Assembly: GCA_934448295.1 (NCBI GenBank)
Contig: CAKSEY010000014.1
Span: 1-64,000, forward strand
Length of the DNA: 64,000 nucleotides
DNA from: an uncultured Oscillospiraceae bacterium
GTDB lineage: Bacteria > Bacillota > Clostridia > Oscillospirales > Ruminococcaceae
Direction: 5' to 3'
Positions 39,471-48,323 of the stretch are shown one piece after another. The notes under the pieces are model-generated. The model searched no databases and was not told the DNA's origin. It worked only from the letters and a program-made list of their open reading frames with translations. Made by a program: the position numbers and the translations under genes. Each line of letters begins with the position of its first letter. Within the stretch, counting starts at the first letter, position 1.

Positions 39471-41255
39471 ATGAGAAGAACCAAAATCGTATGCACACTG
39501 GGTCCTGCGACAAAGGACGATAAAATACTTCGCGCGCTGATAGACAGCGGCATGGACGTTGCCCGCCAGAATTTCTCCCACGGCACGCACGAGAGCCACA
39601 AGGTAGACCACGACCGGGTCATCCGCATTGCGAAGGAGGCGGGGAAGCCCGTTGCCACCCTGCTTGACACCAAGGGTCCGGAGGTAAGGCTGCGCAAGTT
39701 CAAGGGCGGCGTGAAGCCCGAGATAAAGACCGGCGGCGTTTTCACCCTCACCACCCGCGAGGAGGAGGGAACGGCGGAGCGCGCTTCCGTCAGCTACAAG
39801 GGGCTGCCCGGGGATATCTCCGCAGGCACGCGTATTCTCATTGACGATGGAAATATCGTGCTCCGCTGCAACGAAATAAAGGACAACGGCGATGAAACCT
39901 CCGATATTGTGTGCTCCATACTCAACGGCGGCGTGCTCTCCGACAACAAGGGCGTGAACGTCCCCGGGGTGAAGCTCTCCATGCCCTACATCAGCGCGGT
40001 GGACGAAAGCGATATCCGCTTTGCGGCGCAGGAAAACTTTGATTTCGTTGCGGCAAGCTTCGTGACCTGCGCGGACGATATCCTGGAGGTCAGAAAGATC
40101 CTCGAGGAAGAGGGCAGACCTGATATCCGCATTATCGCAAAGATCGAAAGCGGCGACGGCGTGCGCAACATAGATTCTATCCTGCACGTTGCGGACGGAA
40201 TAATGGTAGCCCGCGGCGACATGGGCGTTGAGATCCCCTTTGAGGAGATACCCCAGCTCCAGAAAATGCTCATCAAGAAGGGCTACAACGCCAACAAGCA
40301 GGTCATTACGGCGACCCAGATGCTGGAATCCATGATAAAGAACCCCCGCCCGACCCGTGCGGAGACCACCGACGTTGCCAACGCTATCTACGACGGCACC
40401 AGCGCGATAATGCTCTCCGGCGAGACCGCCGCAGGTCTCCACCCGGTGGAGGCTGTGCGCACCATGGCGCTCATAGCGGAGACCACCGAGAAGGCCATCG
40501 ACTACAAGAAGCGCTTCTACAAGCTGGAGAATCCTGATGTGGTGAACGTTTCCACGGCTATCTCCCACGCGACTGTTTCGGCGGCGATGGATCTCGGCGC
40601 CACTGCGATAATCACCGTCACCAAGACCGGCACCACCGCGCGTATGCTCTCCCGCTACCGCCCGGAGTGCCCGATAATCTCCTGCACCACCAGCGAGACC
40701 ACGCTCCGCCAGATGGCGCTTTCCTGGGGAGTTATCCCGCTGATGGCGGAGGAGCGCATGACCTCCACCGACGACCTTATCCACCACGCGGTGCAGAAGG
40801 CTGTGGAGGCTGGGCTGCTCAACAACGGCGACCTGGTCGTAATCACCGCCGGAGTTCCGCTGGGAGTTTCCGGCACCACGAATCTGATGAAGGTGCACAT
40901 TGTCGGCGATGTTCTGGTAACGGGTCACGGGGCGACCTCCGGCACAGTGACCGCCACCGCCTGCGTATGCAAGGACGAAGCGGACGCGGCAAAGTACTTC
41001 AATTCCGGCGAGATACTTGTAATTCCGCACACCAGCAACGCTATTCTTCCGCTGATGAAAACTGCGGCGGGAATCATCACCGAGGAACGCGGCGACGACA
41101 GCCACGCGGCTATCGTAGGCATGACGCTGGATATCCCGGTTATCACCGGAGCCTCCAACGCGACCCAGATACTGCGCTCTGGCACGGCGGTCACCATTGA
41201 CGCTGAGAAGGGCATAGTTACAAGCGGACACCCCGCCGAAGATGAGGATAAGTAA
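39471..41255 (+). CDS. pyk: pyruvate kinase with C-terminal PEP-utiliser domain
   Basis: A 594-residue pyruvate kinase, last step of glycolysis. RRTKIVCTLGPATKDD starts the barrel, LLDTKGPEVRL and the signature IIAKIESGDGVRNIDSIL with Lys are intact, followed by MVARGDMGVEIPFEEIP and MLESMIKNPRPTRAETTDVANAI. After the allosteric domain (about 350-470) comes a roughly 110-residue PEP-utilising mobile domain (HGATSGTVTATACVCKDEADA..., TSNAILPLMKTAAGIITEERGDDSHAAIVG), the form found in Bacillus and clostridia. ATG 39471 follows GGAG; the longer frame crosses the promoter. Confidence 0.97.
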   Translation: MRRTKIVCTLGPATKDDKILRALIDSGMDVARQNFSHGTHESHKVDHDRVIRIAKEAGKPVATLLDTKGPEVRLRKFKGGVKPEIKTGGVFTLTTREEEGTAERASVSYKGLPGDISAGTRILIDDGNIVLRCNEIKDNGDETSDIVCSILNGGVLSDNKGVNVPGVKLSMPYISAVDESDIRFAAQENFDFVAASFVTCADDILEVRKILEEEGRPDIRIIAKIESGDGVRNIDSILHVADGIMVARGDMGVEIPFEEIPQLQKMLIKKGYNANKQVITATQMLESMIKNPRPTRAETTDVANAIYDGTSAIMLSGETAAGLHPVEAVRTMALIAETTEKAIDYKKRFYKLENPDVVNVSTAISHATVSAAMDLGATAIITVTKTGTTARMLSRYRPECPIISCTTSETTLRQMALSWGVIPLMAEERMTSTDDLIHHAVQKAVEAGLLNNGDLVVITAGVPLGVSGTTNLMKVHIVGDVLVTGHGATSGTVTATACVCKDEADAAKYFNSGEILVIPHTSNAILPLMKTAAGIITEERGDDSHAAIVGMTLDIPVITGASNATQILRSGTAVTIDAEKGIVTSGHPAEDEDK

Positions 41256-41262
41256 TAAAAAT

Positions 41263-41298
41263 GCCGCGCAGGTCGATTCAGCCTGCGCGGCGGTTTTC
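41263..41298 (+). terminator. terminator of pyk
   Basis: GCCGCGCAGG ... CCTGCGCGGC followed by GGTTTTC. Confidence 0.85.
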
Positions 41299-41401
41299 TC
41301 TTAATGAAACGCTGAGTAAAACAAAATCTCCGCGTTTAAACAAGCGAACTTGTGCGTCAGATTTTGTTACGCTACGCTTTATTCAGCGTATCCCTAAAAA
41401 A

Positions 41402-41434
41402 ATCCCTGCGGTTTTATGCCGCAGGGATTTTTAT
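41402..41434. terminator. bidirectional terminator before the DUF4870-like gene
   Basis: ATCCCTGCGG ... CCGCAGGGAT with ATTTTTATG on the plus side and a TTTTTTTA run on the minus side. Between it and the pyk terminator an imperfect AGATTTTGTT/AACAAAATCT inverted repeat is present. Confidence 0.8.
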
Positions 41435-41445
41435 GTACCCGTAAA

Positions 41446-41712
41446 TTACTTGATGATGGTGATATTGCCGAGAAGGGGAACGCGGGTCTCCTGACCCTGG
41501 CAAGCGCCAACGAAAGCGATTATCCAGCATACGAATATGAATACGCTCCATGCCCAGCCAACAACCGGAATAGCGCTAAGCAGAGAGAACAGCACCAGAA
41601 CCAGCGCCTGGTTGATGTGGAACTTTGCGCCTTCCTTATCGCCTGCGAGATAAGCTATGAGAAGTCCTATCCATGTAAGGTAAGCAACGATACCTGTTGT
41701 TTTTGCGTCCAT
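41446..41712 (-). CDS. small membrane protein, DUF4870/Tic20-like
   Basis: An 88-residue protein with three hydrophobic segments (about 7-24, 34-52, 55-73) and the motif DKEGAKFHINQALVL, which matches DUF4870-type small membrane proteins (Tic20-like fold). Its biochemical role is unknown. ATG 41712 has AGGAGGT upstream, a strong site. It stands alone with its own promoter (41825-41797) and terminator. Confidence 0.85.
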   Translation of the reverse strand: MDAKTTGIVAYLTWIGLLIAYLAGDKEGAKFHINQALVLVLFSLLSAIPVVGWAWSVFIFVCWIIAFVGACQGQETRVPLLGNITIIK

Positions 41713-41796
41713 AAAAATTACCTCCTGAAATTAAGCGCCCGCGCGTAAGACTGCCACAAGTCCCTGCGATATTTTATTGCGGCGCTCTATAATATA

Positions 41797-41825
41797 ATGA
41801 TATAATAAAAATTAGCTTTTGTCAA
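41797..41825 (-). promoter_or_regulatory. promoter of the DUF4870-like gene
   Basis: Minus strand TTGACA (41825-41820), 17-base spacer, TATCAT (41802-41797), in a very A/T-rich stretch. Confidence 0.65.
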
Positions 41826-41861
41826 CAAATACGGCGCATATTTCAGGTACCTGAAAAGATT

Positions 41862-43283
41862 TTATACGAAAAAGCTAAAAATTTCTTTCTTGTTATCAAG
41901 TATATCGGTAAATCTGTCCAAATATTCGTAAGGGTATTTAGGGTTCATAAGGCGGACTATCCTGCCGCCCCGCCTGTCCACAAGCTTTGTGGAGGCTCCC
42001 GCGCCCACCGCAAGTATCGTCTGGAGCTCCTCCATGATGTAGGCGTTGTAGAGGCTTTCGCAGCCCGGCTTTGAATAACCGGTGTTCTCCTGGTTGTCGG
42101 CGGTGTTTTTCTGCCGGTAGAGGTAGTAGGGAACGTACCCGCATTCCGCCAGCTTCTGGTGGGAGTAGTCTATCATGCGCTCAGCGGCTCCGGCTTCGCT
42201 GTCGCAGCCCTCGTGGAACAGCCGTGCCGCGCGTTTCAGGGACAGGCTGTGCACCGTGATGTTCTCCGGGGAAAGCGCGCACACCCGGTCTAGGCTCGCG
42301 GTGAAGCTCTCGTAAGTGTCTGTCGGAAGTCCCGCGATAAGATCCATGTTTATCACGCTGAATCCGACTTCCCGCGCCATCAGGAACGCCTGCTCGGTCT
42401 GGGCGCTGTCGTGAGCCCTGCCGATGGCTTTCAGCACGTCGTCGTTCATCGTCTGGGGATTCACGCTGACGCGCCCGGCTCCCGCCGCCTTTATCGCTTC
42501 CAGCTTTTCGAGGGTTATCGTGTCCGGGCGGCCGGCTTCAACGGTGAATTCCCGGATATGCGACAGGTCGAAGCATTCCAGCCCGGCAAACAGCCGCTTT
42601 AGCTGCTCTGCGGATAGCACCGTGGGAGTCCCGCCTCCGACATATATCGTATCGGGGATAAGCCCCAGATGCCGGGATATCGAAGCAAGCTGCCTCATTT
42701 CCTCGGTCATTCTGCCGAGGTATTCGTCAAGCCGCGCCGCCGCCTGCTGGACAGAATGCGACACGAAGCTGCAATAACTGCACCTTGTGGGACAAAAAGG
42801 AATGGAGATGTACAGGCTGAACGAATTTGCGGGGATACTCGCTTCAAGCGGCTTCTGGACCTGCTCTATCCTGCGGGCGAGGGCGAGCTTCCGGCTGCTG
42901 ACGAGATACCCCTGAGCCGCCTGGACGTCCGTCATCTGTGACAGCACCTTTACCGGGCGCACTCCCGTGAGAATGCCCCAGGGCAGGTCGCGCCCGGTGA
43001 ACTCCCGGAGAGCCTTGTACAGCAGGATACACATTTCGCGCTCCTGCTCCTTTTCCGGCATATCCGCAGAAACGCTGCGGCTCATGGAGTAGCGCTTTCC
43101 GCCGCATACAAGCTCCACAAGCAGGGTGTACCCGCCGCCGTTTTCCGTGCGCTCGGTCAGGCAGTATTCGCCCTGTGCGTCCGCCCTTTCGGTGGAGAGC
43201 TTTATCTGGACTGGCGGAAAAAAGCTCCTGAAAAGCCGTTCCATCTCGTATTGAAATTTGTGATTGCTGAAAATAAGTGTCAT
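41862..43283 (-). CDS. hemZ: HemZ-like radical SAM protein
   Basis: A 473-residue radical SAM enzyme of the HemZ group (coproporphyrinogen dehydrogenase-like). The N-terminal domain (about 1-150) is followed by the cluster motif CPTRCSYC and IYVGGGTPT, then FTVEAGRPDTIT, VSVNPQTM and DLIAGLPTDT typical of the HemN/HemW superfamily. True heme synthesis is doubtful in a fermenter without other heme genes in view. ATG 43283 overlaps the HAD gene by four bases and has AAAGGAT upstream; the longer frame runs through the HAD gene. It is the last gene of the PHP-PRTase-HAD operon, and a palindrome TTTCAGGTACCTGAAA (41841-41856) follows its stop. Confidence 0.9.
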   Translation of the reverse strand: MTLIFSNHKFQYEMERLFRSFFPPVQIKLSTERADAQGEYCLTERTENGGGYTLLVELVCGGKRYSMSRSVSADMPEKEQEREMCILLYKALREFTGRDLPWGILTGVRPVKVLSQMTDVQAAQGYLVSSRKLALARRIEQVQKPLEASIPANSFSLYISIPFCPTRCSYCSFVSHSVQQAAARLDEYLGRMTEEMRQLASISRHLGLIPDTIYVGGGTPTVLSAEQLKRLFAGLECFDLSHIREFTVEAGRPDTITLEKLEAIKAAGAGRVSVNPQTMNDDVLKAIGRAHDSAQTEQAFLMAREVGFSVINMDLIAGLPTDTYESFTASLDRVCALSPENITVHSLSLKRAARLFHEGCDSEAGAAERMIDYSHQKLAECGYVPYYLYRQKNTADNQENTGYSKPGCESLYNAYIMEELQTILAVGAGASTKLVDRRGGRIVRLMNPKYPYEYLDRFTDILDNKKEIFSFFV

Positions 43284-44038
43284 TTCGTATATCCTTTTTG
43301 TTGCTTGAATAAATACTCCGTCACGAATTCCGGAAACCTGTCCCGGGGAGCGGTGAGCTTTCTGCGCGCGGTTATCATGTCCTCCGGCATATCGTCCGGG
43401 AACAGTGCCGTATCTGCGATATTCAGCAGGGGCACGTCCATATGGCTGTCGCCCGCGCATACTATCTCCCGCCCGGGGGCTGTCCTGTCCGCAAGCCGTT
43501 TTGCGAGGGCTCCCTTGCAGAGCTTTTCCGGCAGGGCGTACAGCTTCGCGCCGGTATGGAAGCACCTCACGCGCTCCCCGGCGGCTTTTTGCAGCGATTC
43601 CAGCGAGATCTCCGGGAGCTGTGACTTTGTGAAGAGGAACAGCCCGTCAACCATGCGTATCTCAAAGCTGCGGTGAGGGTCGCGCTCCATTGCTTCGCGG
43701 CAGCGGGAAAGCTCCGCGCGGCATTCCTGGGTGAAGCTGCGGGTCAGCTCCTCCCATTCCGGGTCGGGGACGCCGTTTATCAGCAGGGTGCCGCCGTTGT
43801 CCGCGAGGGCGTATTCCGGCGCGAAGCCCTCCGGGAAGCTTATCCTGCGGTACTGCTCAATGCTCCGGGTGGTCACAGGAATCACTGCAAGCCCGGGCAG
43901 AAGCTCCGCCTGCCTTGCCGTAATGCAGGATATCTCAGCGCCGTCCTTGTATTCGCAGACGATATCCCCGGGCAGCCTTTTCCCGGCGGAAAAAATCAGC
44001 GTGCCGTCAAGGTCGGAGAAGAAAACCGCGTCACACAT
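43280..44038 (-). CDS. HAD-family phosphatase of the PRTase operon
   Basis: A 252-residue HAD hydrolase. Motif I FFSDLDGTLI (near residue 9), motif II VTTRS (Thr), Lys in GALAKRL and motif IV CAGDSHMDVPLL are present, so it should dephosphorylate a small substrate. It overlaps the PRTase fusion gene by eight bases and hemZ by four. A HAD phosphatase of this type beside PRTase-TRSP and StiP/PELOTA proteins is part of the biosynthetic module described with tellurite-resistance (Ter) gene clusters, proposed to make a nucleoside-like metabolite. Confidence 0.88.
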   Translation of the reverse strand: MCDAVFFSDLDGTLIFSAGKRLPGDIVCEYKDGAEISCITARQAELLPGLAVIPVTTRSIEQYRRISFPEGFAPEYALADNGGTLLINGVPDPEWEELTRSFTQECRAELSRCREAMERDPHRSFEIRMVDGLFLFTKSQLPEISLESLQKAAGERVRCFHTGAKLYALPEKLCKGALAKRLADRTAPGREIVCAGDSHMDVPLLNIADTALFPDDMPEDMITARRKLTAPRDRFPEFVTEYLFKQQKGYTK

Positions 44039-46220
44039 TGTCCATCACCCTGATTATGCCGCAGGCTTCGTAGCACCGGAGCGGGTACTCCCGGACTTCA
44101 ACGCCCTTTTCCTGCGCCAGCTCCACAATGTGCCGGGTGAGCGGGCTGTTTTTGTCCCGCAGGAGTATCAGCTCCGGAATCCGCCGCAGCAGCACCCGGG
44201 TAGTCTCGCCGATTCCGGGTTTTACCAGCTTGATGTCCTTCACGCCGAATTTCTCCGCGATATCCCGCGCCTCAGCAAGACCGCCGCCGGATATCGCGGG
44301 GGGGAGCGGAGCGGCTTCGTAGATCATTTCGCGCTCTATCGCCGAGATGAAATCCATTGTCCGGTCGGAGCCCGCAAGCTCCCCGAAGTACGCCGCCCCG
44401 TGGAATTCGTCCGGACTTATCAGCCCGTCTTTCAGCACGGTGCGGCTGAAAAGCCCGGAGACCACGCTGTTAAGGCAGGCGCAGGGGATAAACATATCGT
44501 CGTGAGTCCCGCACAGCCTGCAAAGCCCGGCGGGGTCGGCGAGCACGGCGATCTCGCACAGCCTGTCGAGCCTGTCCCTGCCGATACCGTATTCATACAG
44601 CGGGAATTGCTCCATAGCGCTGCGGAGGGTGCGGGTTATCATGCCCTTTCCCGTCCAGCCGTCGATGAACTGAATTCCCTCGGCGGGGTGCCGCGCGAGG
44701 ATATATTCCATAGCCCGGCGGTCTATCCCGCGCCCGACGATTATCGAGATTGAGTAGTGCGGCAGAGAAACTCCGTATTTCTTCCGGATATAGCGCTTTA
44801 TCAGCACTCCCGCCGGAGTGCCCGCCCGGGCGAGTGAGACCAGCACGGCGCGCCTGCCCTTTTCCGCCCATATCGCTTCGGCGACGGTGCGCACCGCGTC
44901 CGCGTTCGGCTTCGCCCAGAGCTTCAGCCCGCGTTCGTATTCCTGAAAATACGCCGGGGATGGCTCGTATTCCGCCGGGAGAAGCTCGCTGTAATGCGTG
45001 CCGCCCTGTATCAGCCTTTCGCGCTCCCTGGCGGGCAGCGGCGGGAGCTTTCCGGTGACGTCGGTCAGCAGAAGCTGAACGTCCTCCGGCGGGTAGCTTG
45101 TCGGGAGCTTCTTCCCGTGCCAGTGGACAACGATCACCTTTCTGCCGCCTGCCGCCCCGCAGAGCGCCTGCAATGCGGCTTCGTCAGGGGCTTCCGCGTC
45201 CGTCATGATAACGCTGAGGCCGCACGGCTGGCTGTTGTAGAGGTACACGGTGCGCCCCTGGTCGTAAACGCTCGGGAGTTTTGCCCGGTTCACTATCGGA
45301 TATTCTCCCGGCGCGGGCAGCTCAAACCCGCCCCTGCCTGATTCCGCCGGGAGCATGGGGCTTCTGGTGGTGCAGTGGACAACGACCCGTCCGAACTTCT
45401 CCGAGAGCATTTTCCCCAGAATGAGCGGCGCGTAGCAGAATTCCTCCGTGCCGATTATCTCCAGCACCTTGCCAGGGGAATCCGGGAATTCCGCCGCAAG
45501 CTTAGCGCAGAAGCCGCGCGTTTCCGTGATGAAGCTGTCGGAATTTACGCCGAGCCGGGGGTCGAAAATCGCGTTTATGTGCCGTATCTCTGCGGCGCTC
45601 CGGGGCTGCGTTTCCCTGTCGGGAATGAAGCAGTCCGGAATGGCGCGGTTGGTCATGTCCTCCAGCCGGTCGAGATAAACCGGGGTCATTCCGCTGCCGG
45701 AAAGCAGCTCAAGGCTCTCCGCAGAAGCCGCCAGAGCCGCCGCGAACACCCCGCACCCCGGCGCAAGGCAGCCGTCCAGCGCGTTTTTGAGGTTCACGGC
45801 GGTGCGCCCGGTTGTGAATTCATCGTCCACAAAAATCACCTGCGAAGCCCTGCGGAGCGCGTCCTCGTCCCGCACGCACAGGAAGTGCCGCTTTGCGTGG
45901 CTGTGGCGCTCTTCAAAGGAAATTGCCGGCGCCCAGTCCGGGAGCTTTTCCCTTGTGGTGGTCAGCAGGAAGCAGTCGTGGAAGAATCCGGATACCACCG
46001 CGCCTATCGCCGTGGCAGTCTCCGCGAATGCGACAACAACGGTGGGCTTTTCCGAGCGCCCGTCCTGCGCCAGCTTCTGCCCGAGCTGCTCCATCAGCTT
46101 CAGCGAAGCCGCCGGGTCGGACGGGAAATGCTTAGCCTGCCGCGTGTTCAGGATTATGTGGGCGCGGTGGGGATTGTTCTCACGCTTTGCGAGAAACAGG
46201 TGCGATACGTTGCTTTTCAT
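44031..46220 (-). CDS. PRTase-TRSP / StiP-PELOTA fusion protein
   Basis: A 729-residue fusion of two proteins that are usually separate. Residues about 20-215: a phosphoribosyltransferase domain with PRPP loop VIFVDDEFTTGRT (128-140). About 225-380: a TRSP-like domain (LEIIGTEEFCYAPLILG, VHCTTRSP, YDQGRTVYLYN). About 400-640: a StiP-like second PRTase domain (GGTHYSELLP, VSLARAGTPAGVL, IQFIDGWTGKGMI). About 660-726: a PELOTA_1-like end (ILLRDKNSPLTRHIVELAQ...CYEACGIIRV). In Ter clusters these form a module thought to build a nucleoside-like compound. ATG 46220 follows TTTGGAG; the earlier Met at 46238 lacks a site. Confidence 0.88.
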   Translation of the reverse strand: MKSNVSHLFLAKRENNPHRAHIILNTRQAKHFPSDPAASLKLMEQLGQKLAQDGRSEKPTVVVAFAETATAIGAVVSGFFHDCFLLTTTREKLPDWAPAISFEERHSHAKRHFLCVRDEDALRRASQVIFVDDEFTTGRTAVNLKNALDGCLAPGCGVFAAALAASAESLELLSGSGMTPVYLDRLEDMTNRAIPDCFIPDRETQPRSAAEIRHINAIFDPRLGVNSDSFITETRGFCAKLAAEFPDSPGKVLEIIGTEEFCYAPLILGKMLSEKFGRVVVHCTTRSPMLPAESGRGGFELPAPGEYPIVNRAKLPSVYDQGRTVYLYNSQPCGLSVIMTDAEAPDEAALQALCGAAGGRKVIVVHWHGKKLPTSYPPEDVQLLLTDVTGKLPPLPARERERLIQGGTHYSELLPAEYEPSPAYFQEYERGLKLWAKPNADAVRTVAEAIWAEKGRRAVLVSLARAGTPAGVLIKRYIRKKYGVSLPHYSISIIVGRGIDRRAMEYILARHPAEGIQFIDGWTGKGMITRTLRSAMEQFPLYEYGIGRDRLDRLCEIAVLADPAGLCRLCGTHDDMFIPCACLNSVVSGLFSRTVLKDGLISPDEFHGAAYFGELAGSDRTMDFISAIEREMIYEAAPLPPAISGGGLAEARDIAEKFGVKDIKLVKPGIGETTRVLLRRIPELILLRDKNSPLTRHIVELAQEKGVEVREYPLRCYEACGIIRVMDNV

Positions 46221-46242
46221 ATTTACTCCAAACCTCATTGTC

Positions 46243-46935
46243 TCAGAGCTTCATCGTTCTCTCCCTCGGGTAGACCTTGCCCTCCCTCAGCAGCCGGAGA
46301 TAGTCTGCGGGGCAGTTTATCGGCTCCGGGACGTCTATCCCGCCGCCGAAAAGCTTGTCGAGATGGTGGCTGTCGGAGCCGCCGGTCTTTATCAGCCCGT
46401 AGCTGTCCGCGTAGAGCTTGGCGCGCTCGTTGTACAGCTTGCGCGGGTCGTGGCTTGCGTTGATGACCTCCACGGCGTCAACGTCATAGGGGTAAAGGCT
46501 GATGTGGTGGATATAGGAATCATAACGGAAAGGGTGCGCGTGCACTATGAAGCAGCCCAGCTCCTCGCGCAGCTTCCTGAACAGCACGCGCTCGTCCGTG
46601 TGCATGAGGAGTTCTTCGTTCTGCTTCATCCAGTCCTTTTCCATGCCGTATATGAGAAAATCCGCGTTGTAAACCGTGAACTCACAGCCGAACCAGACCT
46701 TCAGCCCTATCTCGCCGCCGACCTCCTTTGCGTGCTCGTAGCCTAGGAAATAGCAGTCAACGCGCTCCTCCCAGGGCAGATCCCGGGGGACTGCGGTGTT
46801 CGCGTTGAAGAAGTGGTCGGTGATGAAGATCCCGTCGTAGCCCAGCTCCTTGTGGGCTCTCGCCATATCCGCCGCCGGGGCGGAGGAGCAGGCGCTGCCC
46901 TCACTTGTGTGGAGATGCGTTTCGTATTTATACAT
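46243..46935 (-). CDS. PHP-domain phosphoesterase
   Basis: A 230-residue PHP-superfamily metal phosphoesterase. ETHLHTSEGSACSSA gives the first metal His pair, ITDHFF the next, IVHAHPFRY, EVINASHD and the terminal TGGSDSHHL complete the set of ligands. It should cleave a phosphate ester or phosphodiester of a nucleotide or sugar. ATG 46935 follows GGAGGTC; an upstream in-frame ATG overlaps that site. It heads the operon leading to the PRTase fusion (22-base gap), so it may process a substrate or product of that module. Confidence 0.88.
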   Translation of the reverse strand: MYKYETHLHTSEGSACSSAPAADMARAHKELGYDGIFITDHFFNANTAVPRDLPWEERVDCYFLGYEHAKEVGGEIGLKVWFGCEFTVYNADFLIYGMEKDWMKQNEELLMHTDERVLFRKLREELGCFIVHAHPFRYDSYIHHISLYPYDVDAVEVINASHDPRKLYNERAKLYADSYGLIKTGGSDSHHLDKLFGGGIDVPEPINCPADYLRLLREGKVYPRERTMKL

Positions 46936-46981
46936 TGATATTTTGACCTCCATGGTTATATACATTAAATTACACAGAATC

Positions 46982-47010
46982 ATTGTACCACAAAGGTAAG
47001 ATTTTTGCAA
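46982..47010 (-). promoter_or_regulatory. promoter of the PHP-PRTase-HAD-hemZ operon
   Basis: Minus strand TTGCAA (47010-47005), 17-base spacer, TACAAT (46987-46982). Confidence 0.68.
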
Positions 47011-47071
47011 GATGAATTTTGTGGAATTTACCGCCTTTTTTAAGCATAATATGGCAGTATGGGGTGATCAT

Positions 47072-47362
47072 ATGGTTTACAGCTTCAACGACCTGAAATG
47101 CAAGGAGATAATCAATATACGCAACGGCTGCCGCATAGGATTCCCGGACGATATCGAATTTGAGAACTGCACCGCGAAGATATGCAGGCTCATCGTGTAC
47201 GGCAGGGCGCGGTTCTTCGGGCTGTTCGGGCGGGAGGAAGATATCTGCATTAAATGGTGCGACATAGAGGTCATCGGCGAGGATACCATACTCGTTTCCT
47301 GTCAGGAATCGTCAGGTTCACCAAAGAAACGCGGGAAATTCTTTGGAAATTTGTTAAAGTAG
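47072..47362 (+). CDS. YlmC/YmxH-family sporulation protein
   Basis: A 96-residue PRC-barrel protein: YSFNDLKCKEIINIRNGCRIGF, then IVYGRARFFGLFGREEDICIKWCDIEVIGEDTILV, the pattern of YlmC/YmxH proteins conserved in endospore formers. ATG 47072 follows GGGGTGAT; in-frame starts upstream lack a better site. Members are expressed in sporulation but their molecular role is unclear. It is divergent from the PHP operon and precedes the rpsB promoter. Confidence 0.88.
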   Translation: MVYSFNDLKCKEIINIRNGCRIGFPDDIEFENCTAKICRLIVYGRARFFGLFGREEDICIKWCDIEVIGEDTILVSCQESSGSPKKRGKFFGNLLK

Positions 47363-47377
47363 ACAGTGGGATATGTG

Positions 47378-47406
47378 TTGAAAAAAGCGGCGGTTTGTGG
47401 TATAAT
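47378..47406 (+). promoter_or_regulatory. promoter of rpsB-tsf
   Basis: TTGAAA (47378-47383), 17-base spacer, TATAAT (47401-47406). Confidence 0.82.
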
Positions 47407-47439
47407 ATTTTAGTAAGTGTGCGGTAATACTATGCACAA

Positions 47440-47505
47440 ATACACACACGGCCTGGCAGTTCCGCCGGTGCGCTCACGCGTCCGGAACACAGCAGGCGTG
47501 GAGGA
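47440..47505 (+). promoter_or_regulatory. structured leader of rpsB
   Basis: The 5' region of about 125 bases folds as GCCTG/CAGGC, then GTTCCG/CGGAAC, then GTGCG/CGCGT around a short loop, and an SD (CAGGAGG) follows at 47522. Such leaders commonly let ribosomal protein S2 repress its own operon; here this is inferred from structure and position. Confidence 0.55.
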
Positions 47506-47537
47506 AAAATTCAACCAAATTTCAGGAGGAAACACAA

Positions 47538-48269
47538 ATGGCAGTAGTATCTATGAAGCAGCTTCTCGAAGCAGGCGTACATTTCGGTCACCAGACAAGA
47601 AGATGGAACCCTAAGATGGCTCCCTACATCTTCACCGAGAGAAACGGCATCTACATCATCGACCTGCAGAAGACCGTAAGAAAGCTCGACGAGGCTTACA
47701 ACTTCGTACACGAGGTTGCAGCTAACGGCGGCGAGATCCTGTTCGTAGGCACCAAGAAGCAGGCTGCTGATTCCATCAAGGAAGAGGCTACCCGCGCAGG
47801 CGCTCACTATGTAAACGCTAGATGGCTCGGCGGTATGATGACCAACTTCAAGACCATCCAGAGAAGAATCGCAAGACTTGAGCAGCTCCACACAATGGAG
47901 ACAGACGGCACATTCGACCTGCTCCCCAAGAAGGAAGTCGTTAAGCTGAACCTCGAGATCGAAAAGCTCGAGAAGTTCCTCGGCGGTATCAAGAACATGA
48001 AGAAGCTCCCCGGCGCTCTCTTCGTTGTTGACCCCCGCAAGGAGAAGATCGCAGTATCCGAGGCTAAGAAGCTCGGTATCCCGGTAGTTGCTATCGTTGA
48101 TACAAACTGCGACCCTGACGAGATCGACTATGTTATCCCCGGCAACGACGACGCTATCAGAGCTGTAAAGCTCATCGCAGGCGCTATGGCTGACGCTATC
48201 ATCTCTGCAAAGCAGGGTGCTGAGGAAGCAGCCGCTGCTGAGCAGGCTCCCGCTGAGGACGCTGAGTAA
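47538..48269 (+). CDS. rpsB: 30S ribosomal protein S2
   Basis: A 243-residue ribosomal protein S2: AVVSMKQLLEAGVHFGHQTRRWNPKM at the start, IYIIDLQKT, GTKKQAADSI, VNARWLGGMMTNF and PVVAIVDTNCDPDEIDYVIPGND near the end. ATG 47538 has AGGAGG upstream. An acidic, Ala-rich tail closes the protein. Codon choice (GCT/GCA, GTT, CTC) differs from most neighbours and matches high expression. Followed 54 bases later by tsf. Confidence 0.98.
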   Translation: MAVVSMKQLLEAGVHFGHQTRRWNPKMAPYIFTERNGIYIIDLQKTVRKLDEAYNFVHEVAANGGEILFVGTKKQAADSIKEEATRAGAHYVNARWLGGMMTNFKTIQRRIARLEQLHTMETDGTFDLLPKKEVVKLNLEIEKLEKFLGGIKNMKKLPGALFVVDPRKEKIAVSEAKKLGIPVVAIVDTNCDPDEIDYVIPGNDDAIRAVKLIAGAMADAIISAKQGAEEAAAAEQAPAEDAE

Positions 48270-48323
48270 TTCCGACCACGGAACGTTACGGAATCTTATA
48301 TAATCAAGTAAAGGAGAACACAA

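Noticed and set aside
39468..41231. 587-codon minus-strand frame opposite pyk
   Set aside because: Complement of a conserved pyruvate kinase frame, His/Arg/Ala-rich, no domains.
41862..46935. Full tellurite-resistance (Ter) cluster
   Set aside because: No TerD/TerB/TerC-like gene was found in any frame in the window; only the biosynthetic part is present.
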